In this document: positions 10,546 through 22,957 of the stretch, one piece after another
Numbering within the stretch: position 1 is the first letter of the stretch
How the letters are laid out: each line of letters opens with the position of its first letter
Assembly (NCBI GenBank): GCA_021464415.1
Contig: CM038465.1
Coordinates: forward strand, 83,734,919-83,798,918
Length of the DNA: 64,000 nucleotides
Direction: 5' to 3'
DNA from: Lonicera japonica
Taxonomy: Eukaryota > Streptophyta > Magnoliopsida > Dipsacales > Caprifoliaceae
Notes under the pieces: generated by a model
Databases searched by the model: none
The model's input: the letters and a program-made list of their open reading frames with translations, nothing else
What the model was told of the DNA's origin: nothing
Made by a program: the position numbers and the translations under genes

Positions 10546-11384
10546 ACCCTTGGGATCCCATTTTGGGATCATCAACACTCAATAGTGTTTTTAGTAAGTA
10601 GAAATTCTGTCAAAATTATCAGAGAGTCATTTTAGATAAATTCTGAGAGAGAGTTTTAGAGAGAATTTCTAGAGAGAGAAAGTTCTAGAGAGAGAAGGAA
10701 GCAAGCAAGGCAATCAAGGCAAGGTTCTCATTATCTTCTTCAAGCGCATCAGGTATAACTTTCTACCACTTTTCTAAATTTCGATATTGTATTTCTATAT
10801 CAATTTTAATACAGAAAATTAGATAACTTACAAAGAAGTTCACTGCTTTCAAAAATAAATCCTTTCTAAATTTTACAAGAAATCTAAAATCCGTTTTGAC
10901 ACGTTTTCAAAACAAACAAAAATACAAAAATAGTTTCCAAAAGAAAGGAACTACGAGACTCTGATTTCATTCTACGAATGAATACGTAGGCGCTCGCAAA
11001 GCTCGAGTCTGATTTCAAAATATTGTTTTAAACTAAATTTATCCGGAAAGGACTATCCTAAAAACAATTCAAACTACTTGCATGATATCTAAAATAGGAA
11101 TTAGGTACATGATCCATTAAGAGACCGAAAGGGCGAATTGGGTGCCTAACACCTTCCCAATTCATAACGTAGTTCCCGAACCCTAGCAAAGTCAAATTTC
11201 AAAATAAATCTCTGGTTTCAAACGTATGAAAGATAATTCGTTTTCAAATTGTCCTTCGTACGATCTTTTGTTTGTTTCCTTGTAAAACAAACTGGCGACT
11301 CTACAAAACCCGTTTTTTTAAAGAAAACCGAGAACGAGGACTTTCTCCGCCTCTCGGGTCGCGGGTCCGGATTCTCACACAAAA

Positions 11385-11671
11385 TGATGTTTTCAAAGGT
11401 GCGTGAAGGATGATTTAGGGTTGATTTTTTGATGGCTGGAATCGTCTTAATGAGACGATGATTATAATGTGGTTTTCGTGACAATTCAAATAAGTTCGGA
11501 TTGGACAGTAGTTGAACAAAGATTTCGCAATGGATTGCTTCAGTAGGATGGTGATAATGGGGTTTGGTGGCTGTTGGTGGTTTATTTTGGCAGTGGGCTG
11601 GTGGTACCAAGGTTTTGGACAAGTGGGTGAGGCGACAACGATGCCAAGTGGATTTTGTCGCTTTGATACCA
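11385..11671 (-). mobile_element. Copia 5' leader with primer-binding site
   Basis: Positions 11,660-11,671 on the minus strand read TGGTATCAAAGC, the initiator-tRNA-Met type primer-binding site of plant copia elements, directly next to the LTR end. The rest of the leader is Pro/Thr/His-rich if translated and holds no reliable gag. It is cut at 11,384 by the Tat solo LTR. Confidence 0.75.
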
Positions 11672-11903
11672 TGATAGAATTATAAGATTAACGAGAAAAT
11701 AATAGTTTTCTATTCAAAATTAATTAATTAACAATACACCAAAGAGCCCTTTATATAGGGTTAATAATGGATACAAAATAAGGAAATAAAAACCCCTAAT
11801 TCTATATATAATAATTAAGGGGTTGCTAAAGTTAAATATGGACATAATAAATCATAAAAGTCAACTGAAGATATTACAAGAATATTTCCAGAATATTCTA
11901 ACA
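11672..11903 (-). mobile_element. 5' LTR of the minus-strand Ty1/copia element (232 bp)
   Basis: On the minus strand it begins TGTTAGAATATTCTGG and ends ATTCTATCA, immediately followed by the primer-binding site. Inside are ACCCTATATAAAGGGC, a TATA-box promoter near 11,745-11,760, and a typical short-LTR layout. This LTR faces the gag, protease and integrase remnants further left. The 3' LTR would lie beyond the window start, so insertion age cannot be estimated here. Confidence 0.83.
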
Positions 11904-12390
11904 TTTCTAACTCAGTGGTCATCAAAAATATTACATAATATTGTTTAGAAGATTTTGTGATAAAATTAAAAATAAAAAATATCCCCATTCGGTGGGTTTC
12001 AATTTGAACAGAGTAGAATGGGGCAGGAATTTTTTTGTTCTAGGGTCCGACATGCCTCGAATATAATATTTGTTTCTTTTAAATATATACACTCACAATA
12101 TCATCATAATATAAAAAGGTCGAGGCAAAAATATGGCATCTCTGCCATAACGTTTTTGTAAAATCCTAAGGATAAATCTAAGCGTAAAATAAAAGTATAT
12201 GTATTTTTAAACAAAACAAAATTCCTAAACAAGCACTTAGTTTGAGCAGCAATTTAAAGCAAGAGGGGTATTTTACTAAAAATAATGATCCAGTCGTGAT
12301 CATTGCAAGCTTATTTTCGATAGTTTGTAAAACAATCCCAATGATTGGTTACCAGCAAAAGTATTGTGCATCCTATGACAGCAGTCTATC
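11904..12390. other. AT-rich intergenic DNA
   Basis: I see no gene or repeat structure. Confidence 0.5.
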
Positions 12391-13265
12391 GATGCTGCTT
12401 CTTTGAAATGTCATCCACGAGCCAGTCACGAACTGCTTGCGCCGAGTTGTAACTAGCCATTTTCTCGATGTCCCCAACGATATTCACAATGTACTACTTT
12501 ATGGATGTTCCAGTATTTGCAAATAACAATGAATTACATAAATGCAAACATATTAATGATACCATGTCCCGTACATTGCTCTCTTTCTTGCTCCCAACGA
12601 TATATTTCATAGTACTTTATATCTTAGCTAGAAATAGTTGACGCAATCCATTGAAATACCGCTTGCCGAAAGCATGCTCAAGTTACTGATGGGTGTGGAT
12701 AGTCAACTTCTCGCCTTCGCATGGCAGTCTAAGTATTTGAGAAACTTGTTTTGTTTCAAACTTTACAACCCTTCCTCCAATTCGGAATGCATTTATCTCG
12801 GTGTCATAACGTCGTATCAGTTTCACTAAAAGCTTGTAAGACTTATGATAAAGCTTTTCATTCACAAGGTTTGCTTTGTATGTCGAGTATAGGTTCCAAA
12901 ATGGAGTGATGCGTAGTAGGTTCTCATGTCGAAGTCCTATCATTTTATTAACAGTACTAATAGTAGACATCAATTTAGAGAATGACACCAACGCCGACTT
13001 ATATTGGTCGTATTTTTCGATATCTTCACATTCATCATGTTTTATAAAATACATGGTATTAAATACTTTCAAAGAAAAGCTTTTGTAAAAGGAACCAAAC
13101 AATGAGGTACATTCAAATATTTTTTCTCATACCTCAATATGAAAATCTCTTTGTTCTATGTTTTGTTTCTTAATCTTCTTCCCTTTTGCTGTGTCTACTT
13201 TATTTTATTTTAGTCGACCACCTTTTCTTTACCTTTGGCACCCTTGTCAATGTGTCCGCTCTGGA
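12391..13265 (-). pseudogene. Fragment of DUF1985/Ulp1-associated (MULE-type) plant transposon protein
   Basis: The longest minus-strand frame (12,683-13,102) reads ...KMIGLRHENLLRITPFWNLY, then KLIRRYDTEINAFRIGG and RVVKFETKQVSQILRLPCEG. A fixed-looking F-R-I-G-G-x-x-V-x-F...Q-x-L-x-L-P-C-x-G pattern like this occurs in the DUF1985-like N-terminal regions of plant mobile-element proteins often joined to Ulp1 protease domains. A second in-phase piece near 12,400-12,500 reads MASYNSAQAVRDWLVDD. A basic segment near 13,220-13,260 (DKGAKGKEKVV) may be another exon. The Ulp1 catalytic domain is not present, and the pieces are split by stops, so I treat it as a decayed copy. Family assignment is from pattern memory and moderate at best. 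Confidence 0.42.
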
Positions 13266-16100
13266 AACAATATGTTAAATTATATATCGTTTTCAAATCC
13301 TTAAACTGTGCCTGTTACTAACTATAAAGTATATACCATATAATGCATATTAGTCAATTATGTAAATTTACCTTATTCAGAGCTATATGATTCCGTGGAC
13401 TTTTGAAGGTCTTTGACTGGTTTAATTTTGCCATCTGTCATTTAAAATATGTTATTTTCTAATTCAGCCGTTTAAGTCATCAAATGTAGATGCGGCCTTC
13501 AAGACAACCTTTAAAATTTATCAATGTTCTCACAAATAACATAAAATTATCTATTCTTCTTCACTAACAAACGATCTTAAAAACTGTTATACTACCATCT
13601 AAATGTTTTATATTAATAATATGCTTTCAAAAAGATCCTTGAGATCTTTAACGTTTAATAAGATAGTCATATTGTATAATAAAAAAATATTTCTACAATC
13701 AATAAAAGAATGTCATACTCAAAAACAAAACTTAGAAACCACTATATATAATGTAATCATGTTAATGCAATATGACTACATTTCATACGAATATAGTCGT
13801 ATTATAATTAGATCGAATATAGACATATTAGAATTAGATCAATTATAGACATATTATAATTAGATCAATTATAGACATATTATAATATGGATAACTTCAA
13901 AATTTTAATCAATTATACCCATTCAAGTTGTGACTAAAGCAGTGTGGGTGCTTTATTGATATACTATTTGCTAAGATACTTATAACTTAGGCATTGTTTG
14001 TCATTATGTTTACTGATCCATTTTGATACATTTATGATAATATCGAATATTTCAATAGTCTCACTATATAATACACATTGAATGAATATAGTGTTTGTAT
14101 AAGGGAACATAAAGTATTTACTTCAATAATATAGATAACTAAAAAATAACAAATGCAAATAGAGTTAAACTAAATTTGTTCCTAAACTTTAACAAAACTG
14201 GAATACTTGTCAATTTGAATGACCACAATAAAAAAACCACGTTGTAAAATGTTTTTTCAAAAACTCATACCTGAACTTGTATCATTGTGTAAACAATAGC
14301 GTATAATGTTAGGGTATATTCAGTGTTATATGAGATTTGAACAATATTTTGGCGGACATGGATATCAATTCAAAATAAGAGTTGTGTACATAGTAAAATT
14401 GAAGTTTTAAATTTGAAATTCGTCATTATGATAACGTTGGAAGATAATAGTAAATTGATAATAATACCTGATTCCAGATGTGGGTGTCGTGTTGTGTTTA
14501 AATACTACACAGAGAGTATAAACCAAACGCCTAATCTGTCGCTGAGTGTAATTGCCAGTTAGAGTTGGAACCCACTTTGAAAAAGTAAAGATTTGGAAGA
14601 TTTGGTTGAAAATGATGGTTCATATGGCTTATATTACCCGGGTTTTCTCAGACCCAACTTATTACACCGATAACCAACAACCACAATAAATACCATGGGT
14701 AATTACTCAGATACTTGTTCATCGGGTGATAAATATATTGGCCCATTAAGCCTCCAAATCTTAACCCAAGCCCAACACAAAAAAAGCCCCAATTATCTGT
14801 CATCAATACTTGCCATCCTTCACGAAGTAAGGTCAGCACTAATTTTGCTTGTATTTGTAAATTTCTGCATCAACTTCACTAGTATTGGATCAATATTCCA
14901 TTACGTATTTTTGTAAATTCTATGACTAACGTACAACATCAAATAGATCCCAATGTATGATTGATCACAGCAATCTCAAGTACAGACAAGTCATACCTAT
15001 TTTGTTGTTAATTATTGTTTGAATTCTAAATACTACACATTTTAAAAAGTAGTATTAATCGAAGATTGATAATATGTATGGCATTTGGATCAAACAACGG
15101 AAATGCTTATATTGTCTCACAATACGGTGTAATACTATCTACATATATCGTCTAATAATGATTATATTGAAAACAATTTTCCATCTTGATTTGACATGTT
15201 GTTTGTTGTCTTAATACATGCTATGGAAACAAAAAATAAAATAAAGTTGGTACAACTAATTTCAAAAAATAATTTCCTATTTATCTTACAATCTTGGATC
15301 TCTTTTTTCAAGTTCATCGTACAACTAAGAAGATTGCTTCTACATCATTCACTGTGATGGTTGATTGATTATGTCAACAGTAAGGGATATCACTTTTGCA
15401 AGTCATCACTGTTCAAGGTACATTACTACTTAATCCCAAAACTACATAGATATTGTAATAGTATAAACTATAATAAGGTTTCTTTATTTGTACATTTGCC
15501 TTATTACTTTTATGGTTTATAGTTGTTATTGTTTTAATAGATAGAGATGGAATAGCGTTTATATTAAACTTAGATACTCTTAATTTCTAAAAAAAAAATA
15601 ATAATAAAAAAAATAAAAATTACATAATGGACCTTTAAAAATTAGTACCCTACTCTATTTTTAAGAGATGTATATATATATATGTATGTCTATGTTTAAC
15701 CATTGAAATATATATGACACCTATTGTTAATTTTTATTTTCCCCAAATTTTGTAAAAAATTATTTTAGGCCATAGGGTTTTAGAAAAAGCTTGTCAAAGA
15801 AAACATTTTCTACCCATAATATTTTTACACACTATTTACACTACATAAAATTAAATTTTAAGAGAGTGACCTAATTCTACAATATGTGTATATATATAGG
15901 ACTTAAAACGCAAATTTAAGAACATAAAGGGGGTCAAATTATATTTTTTTATTATACTTTCATTTTAGTCCCTCAAATTCTTGTAATTGTTGATAAGGAC
16001 CTATATATAGCTTTGCATAGTCACCCCTTAGTTTTGCATTGTCACAAAAATAGCTTAGGTAAGTAAGGTGCTTAAATTGATTAGTAGGGGCCTATGTGTA
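13266..16100. other. AT-rich gene-poor intergenic DNA
   Basis: The segment 13,795-13,880 has a short repeated word around ATTAGATCAATTATAGACATAT. No coding region, RNA gene or clear mobile element was recognised. Confidence 0.5.
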
Positions 16101-16164
16101 ATGCATGCAATAAACTTTGCATGGGAATGAGACACCTTCAGCTTCTTCAACCTCCTGATTCAGC

Positions 16165-16190
16165 ACCTCAAACCCTATAAATACATGCCT
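16165..16190 (+). promoter_or_regulatory. Isolated TATA box with promoter-like context, owner unknown
   Basis: CCCTATAAATACATGCC is followed by CACAAGAGAGAAT and a leader-like stretch. No downstream coding region is visible. It may be the promoter of an old LTR or of a non-coding transcript. Confidence 0.3.
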
Positions 16191-16229
16191 CCCCTAGCAT
16201 AATTGAATCACCACAAGAGAGAATTACAT

Positions 16230-19200
16230 AAAAATTAGTTTGGGCTACATTTGGGTATTTGTTACTAAGAAGTTTCTGGTGCAAATTGAACATTAAAAGA
16301 GCTCCATAAAGGTTTTAATTCTTATCTTTAGTTACTTTCCCCAATTTTTAGTTCATATACTTTCCTAATTTTGTTTAATTAAGAAACATTCTTTTGAAGC
16401 TTTACTTGATAATGGAAGATCTTTTGATACTAATATTATTCCAAAATTGGCAACATAAAACACTTCAATATGGTTTGAATAAGGGATCTGGAAGTTTAAT
16501 TTGAAAATGGTATAGGTTTGATACACCAACTTTCGTAAAAACTAAAACTACACCGTTTTCGCCCCAAATTCGTAAATTACTCATTTTTGAACGAAATTGA
16601 TTGAAATAAAAACACAAAACTATGTTTCAGACCCAAATAAGAGTTATATAAGGTTGTATTTCATTAATATAAACTTTAGCATGCTCAATTTTTGATTTTC
16701 AAATCGGTAGTTTTGATAATTTTAAACTAAAATACAATAACTTTCTCAATACTTTGAATTAAACAATTATATTCACATATTTGGATTCCCCTCGAAAAAA
16801 AATACTCAAAATAATCTTTTGAATCACTAAAATATGTTAAGAAATAAGTGAGAAAAGTTCAAAATAAGTGGCTAAGGTAGAGCTGTGCGAGGAAGATGAC
16901 TCAAGGGCTGGCACGTGGCCAAGAGTGGTGGCACGTGGCCACCTTTAGGAGGCGCGTGAGAGCTCCAATGGAGCTCTAGTGTTCTCATTCTCTTCTTATC
17001 GTCGAGAGCTTCGATTTAATATATTATTTGATATATTTTGGATTCCGAACAAGAGGTTTACAGGGTACATAAGGCAAAGGATTCAAGTTATATAAATTTA
17101 ATGTTGTTTTTAAAATACTATTTTTGTGCACTATGTATATGTAATAGATTTTCTCCCCAAGACATGTCTTATTATATATAAATGTATCAAATAACCTAGA
17201 TTTAATTAAATTCATAAATAGATTTATTTATACAAATTTTAAAAGTAATATCGGTGTATTATAACTATATCCTCGGGACATTATTTTACAAAATTTACAA
17301 CACGAAAGTTGCTTGTAAAGACTTAAATAAAATTAATCAAATATTTATAATAATTTATTTTCTTTAATTATATATCGTGTACTAATTTATATACACTTGT
17401 CACAGCAATAGCCAGGACCCAATCAAGTTTTGAAAACAAATCACCTAGTGAAAGTAGGTGTTTTCCTACTACTCCTTAATTCTTTATTGTTATTTTTGCC
17501 TTTACTTGAATTCAAATGCATTATTTTCACTTCATCTTTTTGTGACTACATTTTTTTCAAACATTATTGTACAATTATTGCTTTAATTGTACTTCATTTA
17601 TCATGTTAAAACTTTGTGATATACCCATTCTATTGCGGTTAATATTAGTTATATTATATTTATTGCATCGGTTATTATACACATGTGACTTCGGAAGAGG
17701 ATAAGTTAATTAATTGATACCTACGTAGGGGACTCAAGAAATTAACTACCCGTAAGGGCTCATGAGGTTGAGTACCTTGGTGACCATTGCTATACTACGC
17801 ATAGATCCCAGGATTAGGTTGAGCTTGGTTAATCAGGTAGTTTATTAAAAATTAGCCGGATAATTATGTATTAGTGACTTATGTTAATACATATATATAT
17901 ATATATATATATATTTCTATTGTTCTATTACATTCAACTTTGCGCATAATCATAGGAGAAGTATCGTGATCCGTACCAAGCTAATATAGTATTGATACCC
18001 TACCATCACCTCCACCCAATAACACCTATTAGGCATATTTATTTTCTCACCATTTGTTTATCCTTTCTTATCCTTTCAAATATATATCCTTAGAATGGGA
18101 AAAACTTATAACTATAGAGAATATTTTGCCAAAATAAGGAAAATGATGTTGGAAGGAAATACAAGCATGTACCTGAAAATAAAGAAGGATTCGTCTCCAT
18201 TTACTACAGTAAATTAATAGTAGCTTTGTAACAGTTTGAAAAGACAACTTGTGTTATTAATAAAAAAAATTTATTATTTTTATTTCTTGCTATTACTTGT
18301 AACTTTCACTCTCGAACTACAGGGCATGACAAATATATCTTAATCATAATATGACTAACGTAATACTACTCGCCAATGAGTATTATGACCACGAATAACC
18401 TTAATCTAGAGTAAATCTGTTTGTTTTGGATTTTTGATTTCGTTAGTTTGAATTTCAAATAAATGGTAATCACAATAACCAACAAATTTTGATTTTAGAT
18501 TATCTATATTTAATAATTAATATTGAGATGAAAAAAATAAAAAGGGCAAGAATGGAAATTTAATAAATGAATTTTAAAAACATAAATTTATTAAATTAAA
18601 AATAAAACCATAATTATCCAATAAATTGGCCTAACAACTAATTATCAATTTCCAGTGGGTTAAATGCAAAACAATTCAAAAAAACAAGGCTAAACACAAA
18701 AAGCCCCTAGAAAAAATGGGGACACGTGGAGGAATATAATGAAAAAGGGTTTATTATATATAAAAAAATTAATAGAGATTTTATAAATATTGTTAATTAC
18801 AAAAGAAAATCAAGTAAGAGAAAATATCGATTAATAGTTGATAGGGAATGAAGAGTGTACAGTCGCAAATATTGAGAGAAAGAGAACGAGAACGAGTACC
18901 TTTCTATGGAAAATGAAGAGTGATTTTAAAATCCCGTCTGCTGAGTTTGGAGTCGTCGATAAACAATATTTCAATTATTATGTACACCAGGCCGGCGAAT
19001 AGAAACGAATAAGAAACCATAGTCGTTGAACATAGAGAATAAGACAATTTAAAATCTGAAAGAATCAACCATTCCTTGACAACATCATCAATCCAAAATA
19101 ATATGATTGTGACTAATTATACTTTTTGAAGGGAGAAAAACGACAGGTAAAATATGTGAATTGGTTCTCCCATTGTTAAGGAATTTTATCAAACAGGTTG

Positions 19201-19885
19201 TGGGCACCATTAGAACAAACCAATTAGATAATTTTCCTTTCTAATAAACCATATAAAACAAAAACATGTATAAAATCTATCAAAATCTTGAGAAAAATTT
19301 TTGTTAGCAAGTCATTTGAGAGGTGATATAGATGAAGAGAATTGCGAATGATCAATTAATTTTGTAATAAACTCAAAAAGAATAAAGTTTTAATGAGTAA
19401 TATTGGGAGATATAAAAGACCATAACATAGTGTGAAGGATTAAATCATAAGTATGGATGAAGAAAAAGGCAAACTAAGGCTTGGTATATTATGATGAAGA
19501 AAAGACTTACAGTGTTTAGAATGGACGGTTATTGGGGAGAGAAAGAAAAACCCACGGGAACAAACGGCTACAAAATCGGAGAATAAAATTCTAATGGCTA
19601 GGTCAGAAATATTAATACATATGAGAGAGAAAAGGCGTGTAGTTTAGTATTAGATAACTAAAATAGAGAAAAAGAAAAAAGGAGAAATTGACAAGTGGCT
19701 GCTTGAGAATGTGACACTTGGCAGAACGTGGTTAAAGGCTTCTATTATTAGTATTAGTTATTAGATATTTTTTACAATGTTTCGTCTTCTTGAGTTACAA
19801 CTTGTATAATGTGTGATTTTAATTGAAAGGTTATATAGTATAATATATTTTTAAAATTAAGCTATATATAAAAAAATGGATAAGG
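16230..19885. other. AT-rich intergenic DNA with scattered repeats
   Basis: A duplicated word GGCACGTGGCCA occurs at 16,910-16,940. An (AT)n run lies at 17,889-17,912. The part from 17,690 to 17,830 is compositionally richer and may be an old LTR fragment. I see no gene. Confidence 0.4.
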
Positions 19886-20050
19886 ATATTATCTGAATTC
19901 GAGATATCCGATGAGATAAGGATAAGAATAATTTAATATACTATCTGAAGGGATACGTATAAGGATTTGGATAGTAAATTTAAAAAGGGATACGGATAAT
20001 GGATAGTGTAGTATGCGGTCCGTATCCAATCCGTTTACACCCTTAAACAT
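19875..20050. mobile_element. hAT-like terminal fragment
   Basis: The right side ends GTTTACACCCTTAA, whose inverse is TTAAGGGTGTAAAC, resembling plant hAT termini. Inside are repeated GGATACGGATA-like words. I could not match a left terminus or a target duplication, so it is a fragment at best. Confidence 0.35.
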
Positions 20051-21180
20051 TATCAAAAATATAAAAACAATCAACGAAATACATTATAAAAATTCATACC
20101 GCTCCATTCAAATATCATTATGATTATCATAACCCTCTTCATTATTATTATTGTCCTTTTAATTTTCATTATCATTATTTTATGGCCACCTATTTACTAA
20201 AAATATTAAAGGCGACAATTTTTTATGATTTTTTTATAATCATTAATTGAATTTTACACTTAATACTATATTTTGTTTAGATATTATTATTTTTATTTCA
20301 TACTAACGATTCAATTCTTAGCACAGACGTATTCATTAATGGGCTGAATGACATTTGTCAAGCACTACAATCGCGTGCATAAAATCTAGTTATAATAAAA
20401 AATCAAAGGATAAATAATAAAATAATTTTGATTACAACTTTAAAGAAATAAGCAAATTATAAATTCGCCGCAAACTGTTTGGATCGAGTATAAAAACTTA
20501 ATGGATTGGGTTTTTTTGCCATTTATTTTCAATTTTCATCTTCTGTCTCTAAAAAAATTCATAAAATGGGAGAGAAAAAAATAAAGGGACGACATCTCTA
20601 TAATTTCGGAAGAATATAATTAATTGAATAATTAAAACTTTGAAAGTAGCCGTATCTAAATAAAAAAAATACTTTATTAGATAGAGTGAATGAATTAAAG
20701 GGATTTAAATAGATCATAGAGATGAAGAAAAAACAATACATATAATTTGATAAAAGAAAAGGTTTGTGGAAGGGTTTAATAAAACAAGAAAAAATAATAC
20801 TCAAGATTGGGAGAAAGATGAAAAAGAAATTCATGTAAAATCTTTCCTTTGCAGCCTTGAAGAAATAATTTGTTATTCATAAAAATATTATCAAATTCAT
20901 CAAAATTTATCAACTTATAAAATCATTTAAAGTTTATTGAGTTTGACATATCATAGGATTTAAAAAAATAAATTTAAATTCCAATTAAATACCATAAGAT
21001 TTTTTTTTTAAATCTAAATTAAATACCTAAAAATTTTCATAGTCTAACATAAATTTATAAAATTTAAATTGAATACACCCGTAAAATTGTTGCCCGAGTA
21101 TGCCTTGCCAGCGAGTCCCTAGACACAGAAGACGACGGGATAAGGACTTAACGCCGTTATGTCCATCTCTTTCTACCAAT
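20051..21180. other. AT-rich intergenic DNA upstream of the MEI2-like gene
   Basis: No gene is visible. A Helitron-like 3' end (CGCGTGCATAAAATCTAGT, 20,372-20,390) may be present but lacks a matched start. Confidence 0.4.
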
Positions 21181-21189
21181 TATCAGTTC

Positions 21190-21412
21190 TCCCCTTTATT
21201 TCCTCATCCGCAGAGCAGGCTATCTCAAATGAGTTTGGTTTGATTTTTTTATACATACATGATCGATATCTCTCTCTCTCTCTCTCTCTCTAAACAGGCT
21301 TCGTGTTTGTAGGCCCCGGGATTTGGTTCTATCTCCCTCCACCCACTACTATTTTTTCTCCTCTTGGTCTAATTCTTTCTATTCAAATCCCCGGATCCCT
21401 TGTTTCTCCATA

Positions 21413-21443
<31 letters not shown>

Positions 21444-22957
21444 CTCTCTATATATACACCTATTAACGGGTGACCATCTCCCCCCTCTCTCATCTTTCTC
21501 TCTCTCTGGAGGGAGGGAGGGAGGGAGCGAGCGGGGCGAGAGGGCTCGGATAGCCACCGTCTCTCGCCGTAAATCTGTACAATTAAGTAACTTTTCTCGG
21601 GGGATCGCAAGGGAAGAGAAAGCGTTTTCTTGTGTGTGGGGAAGATCAACAACTAATTGATTGAGGAGATTATTATTATACATAATTATATTATTATTAT
21701 TATTGTTGTTGTTGTTGTTGTTGTTGACAGGAGGAAGAGGATACATGTGGTTAACGTGCAATGTAGGATAAAAAGAGGAGAGAGAAAGATAATTAGGAGA
21801 GAGAAGGTATCGAAAGAAAGGTTTTGGAAGTTCTTGCACGGCACAGATGCCTAGATCCCTTCTCCAATCTCCCTTTCCTTTCCTTAAGCCTTAATCCATT
21901 CGATTTCCCTTCCCGTTCCTTGTCTAAATTCCTCTTTTTCTTTTTTGTTTTCACATCTCTCTGTTATCTTGAATTCCATATTTCCATTCCACTATAGCTC
22001 TCTGATTTCGTATCTTCTCAAACGGCCTTACTATTTCACAACACAAGTCTCAAAGGTAAGTACTTGTTTTTCTCCTCAAACGGTCTTACTATTTCACAAC
22101 ATAAGTCTCACAGGTGAGTACTTGCCTTTCTTTAAAGGCTTTTTTCCTTTCCTTGATCGTCTGTTTCTATTTCCAACTTCAAACATGCTTCCTCTTTTTA
22201 TCTCTTCGTAATTCTTTTATGTTCAATTTGGTGGCTTTTCTTTCCTATTTTCTGATCCATCCATCTTTCCTTCCCCACATACTATCTTGTTTTCAAACAC
22301 CTATCATCAACACATACATTTTATTTATTTTTCATTCTAACGTCTGCCCTATTCGAAATTGTATTATCTAGCTGTTCAATTGTCAAAAAAAGAAATGCCT
22401 TTTTTTTTATATATATAAGAAATTTACTTAAAACCCCATCTTCAGTAATTTTTTTCCCTCCTGGGGCTTTAATTTAACAGTCCGTCTGGATTGAGGGAAT
22501 AGGAAGGAAAGGAAAGGAGAAGAGGAGGAAGGATTGCATTTGTGTAGAAAGATGCCTTAATATCAAAACATGGTCGTTGATTTTGGGGCATTTGTCTTTT
22601 ATTTAACTCTCCCCCCCTAGATGCCTTAATATCCAAAGTGGGCAACCAATAACAGGAACTGACTGTTTAATTCCCTTAACTGCATATCCTTATGATCTAT
22701 CTTTACTTTACTTGCCACGTGACTGTGAAAGTAGTTTTTAGTTTCTTATGCGACCACTAGTGCTTGGTATTTCTTTCCCCAGTTAAATTCCAATGTTTAG
22801 TAGAGAAAACCAATCAAATTCTTGTCTTTGCTGAAACAGCATTTTGCTTGACTTTGTCTGTATAATTGGAGTACATATGTATTTATGTATGCAGTATTGG
22901 AAGCCAGATACGAAACTATTTTAAGTTTCGGTGTGCCTTTAGTGTTTAGGGTTGAAG
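21190..22957 (+). promoter_or_regulatory. 5' leader and leader intron of the MEI2-like gene
   Basis: The region just upstream of the start codon is CT-rich with (CT)n runs at 21,271-21,291 and 21,419-21,441, GGGA repeats, and (TTA)n/(GTT)n at 21,671-21,726. This is typical of a long plant 5' untranslated leader. A probable leader intron runs from a donor at about 22,056 (CAAAG|GTAAGT) or 22,113 (CACAG|GTGAGT) to an acceptor at 22,894 (TATGCAG). Several short upstream ATG frames exist, which could dampen translation. The exact transcription start is not visible. Confidence 0.6.
22013..22128 (+). repeat. 58-bp tandem duplication carrying two splice donors
   Basis: Two head-to-tail units of 58 bp share CAAACGG(C/T)CTTACTATTT and end in a splice-donor sequence: AAAGGTAAGT in the first, ACAGGTGAGT in the second. 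They lie in the MEI2-like 5' leader. Confidence 0.88.

Larger units (their letters stand above)
10149..11379 (+). mobile_element. Solo LTR, Tat-type Ty3/gypsy (1,231 bp)
   Basis: It starts TGTGAACACCCC and ends TTCTCACA, so the termini pair as TGTGA(A/G). Identical 5-bp repeats CAAAA flank it at 10,144-10,148 and 11,380-11,384. It contains a TATA box (CTATAAATATGA near 10,534), then an R/U5-like region with GAGAGAG runs, and near the 3' end the Tat/Ogre motifs GGTGCCTAACACCTTCCC and ACTGGCGACTC. No internal domains remain, so it is a solo LTR. It interrupts the leader of the minus-strand copia element, and the intact duplication indicates it is younger than that element. Confidence 0.87.

Noticed and set aside
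12638..13088. Plus-strand frames opposite the DUF1985-like fragment
   Set aside because: The minus-strand reading has the conserved-looking pattern; the plus frames have none.
21369..21839. 156-codon minus-strand frame with poly-Asn
   Set aside because: It is antisense to the MEI2-like 5' leader and arises from CT and GTT microsatellites.
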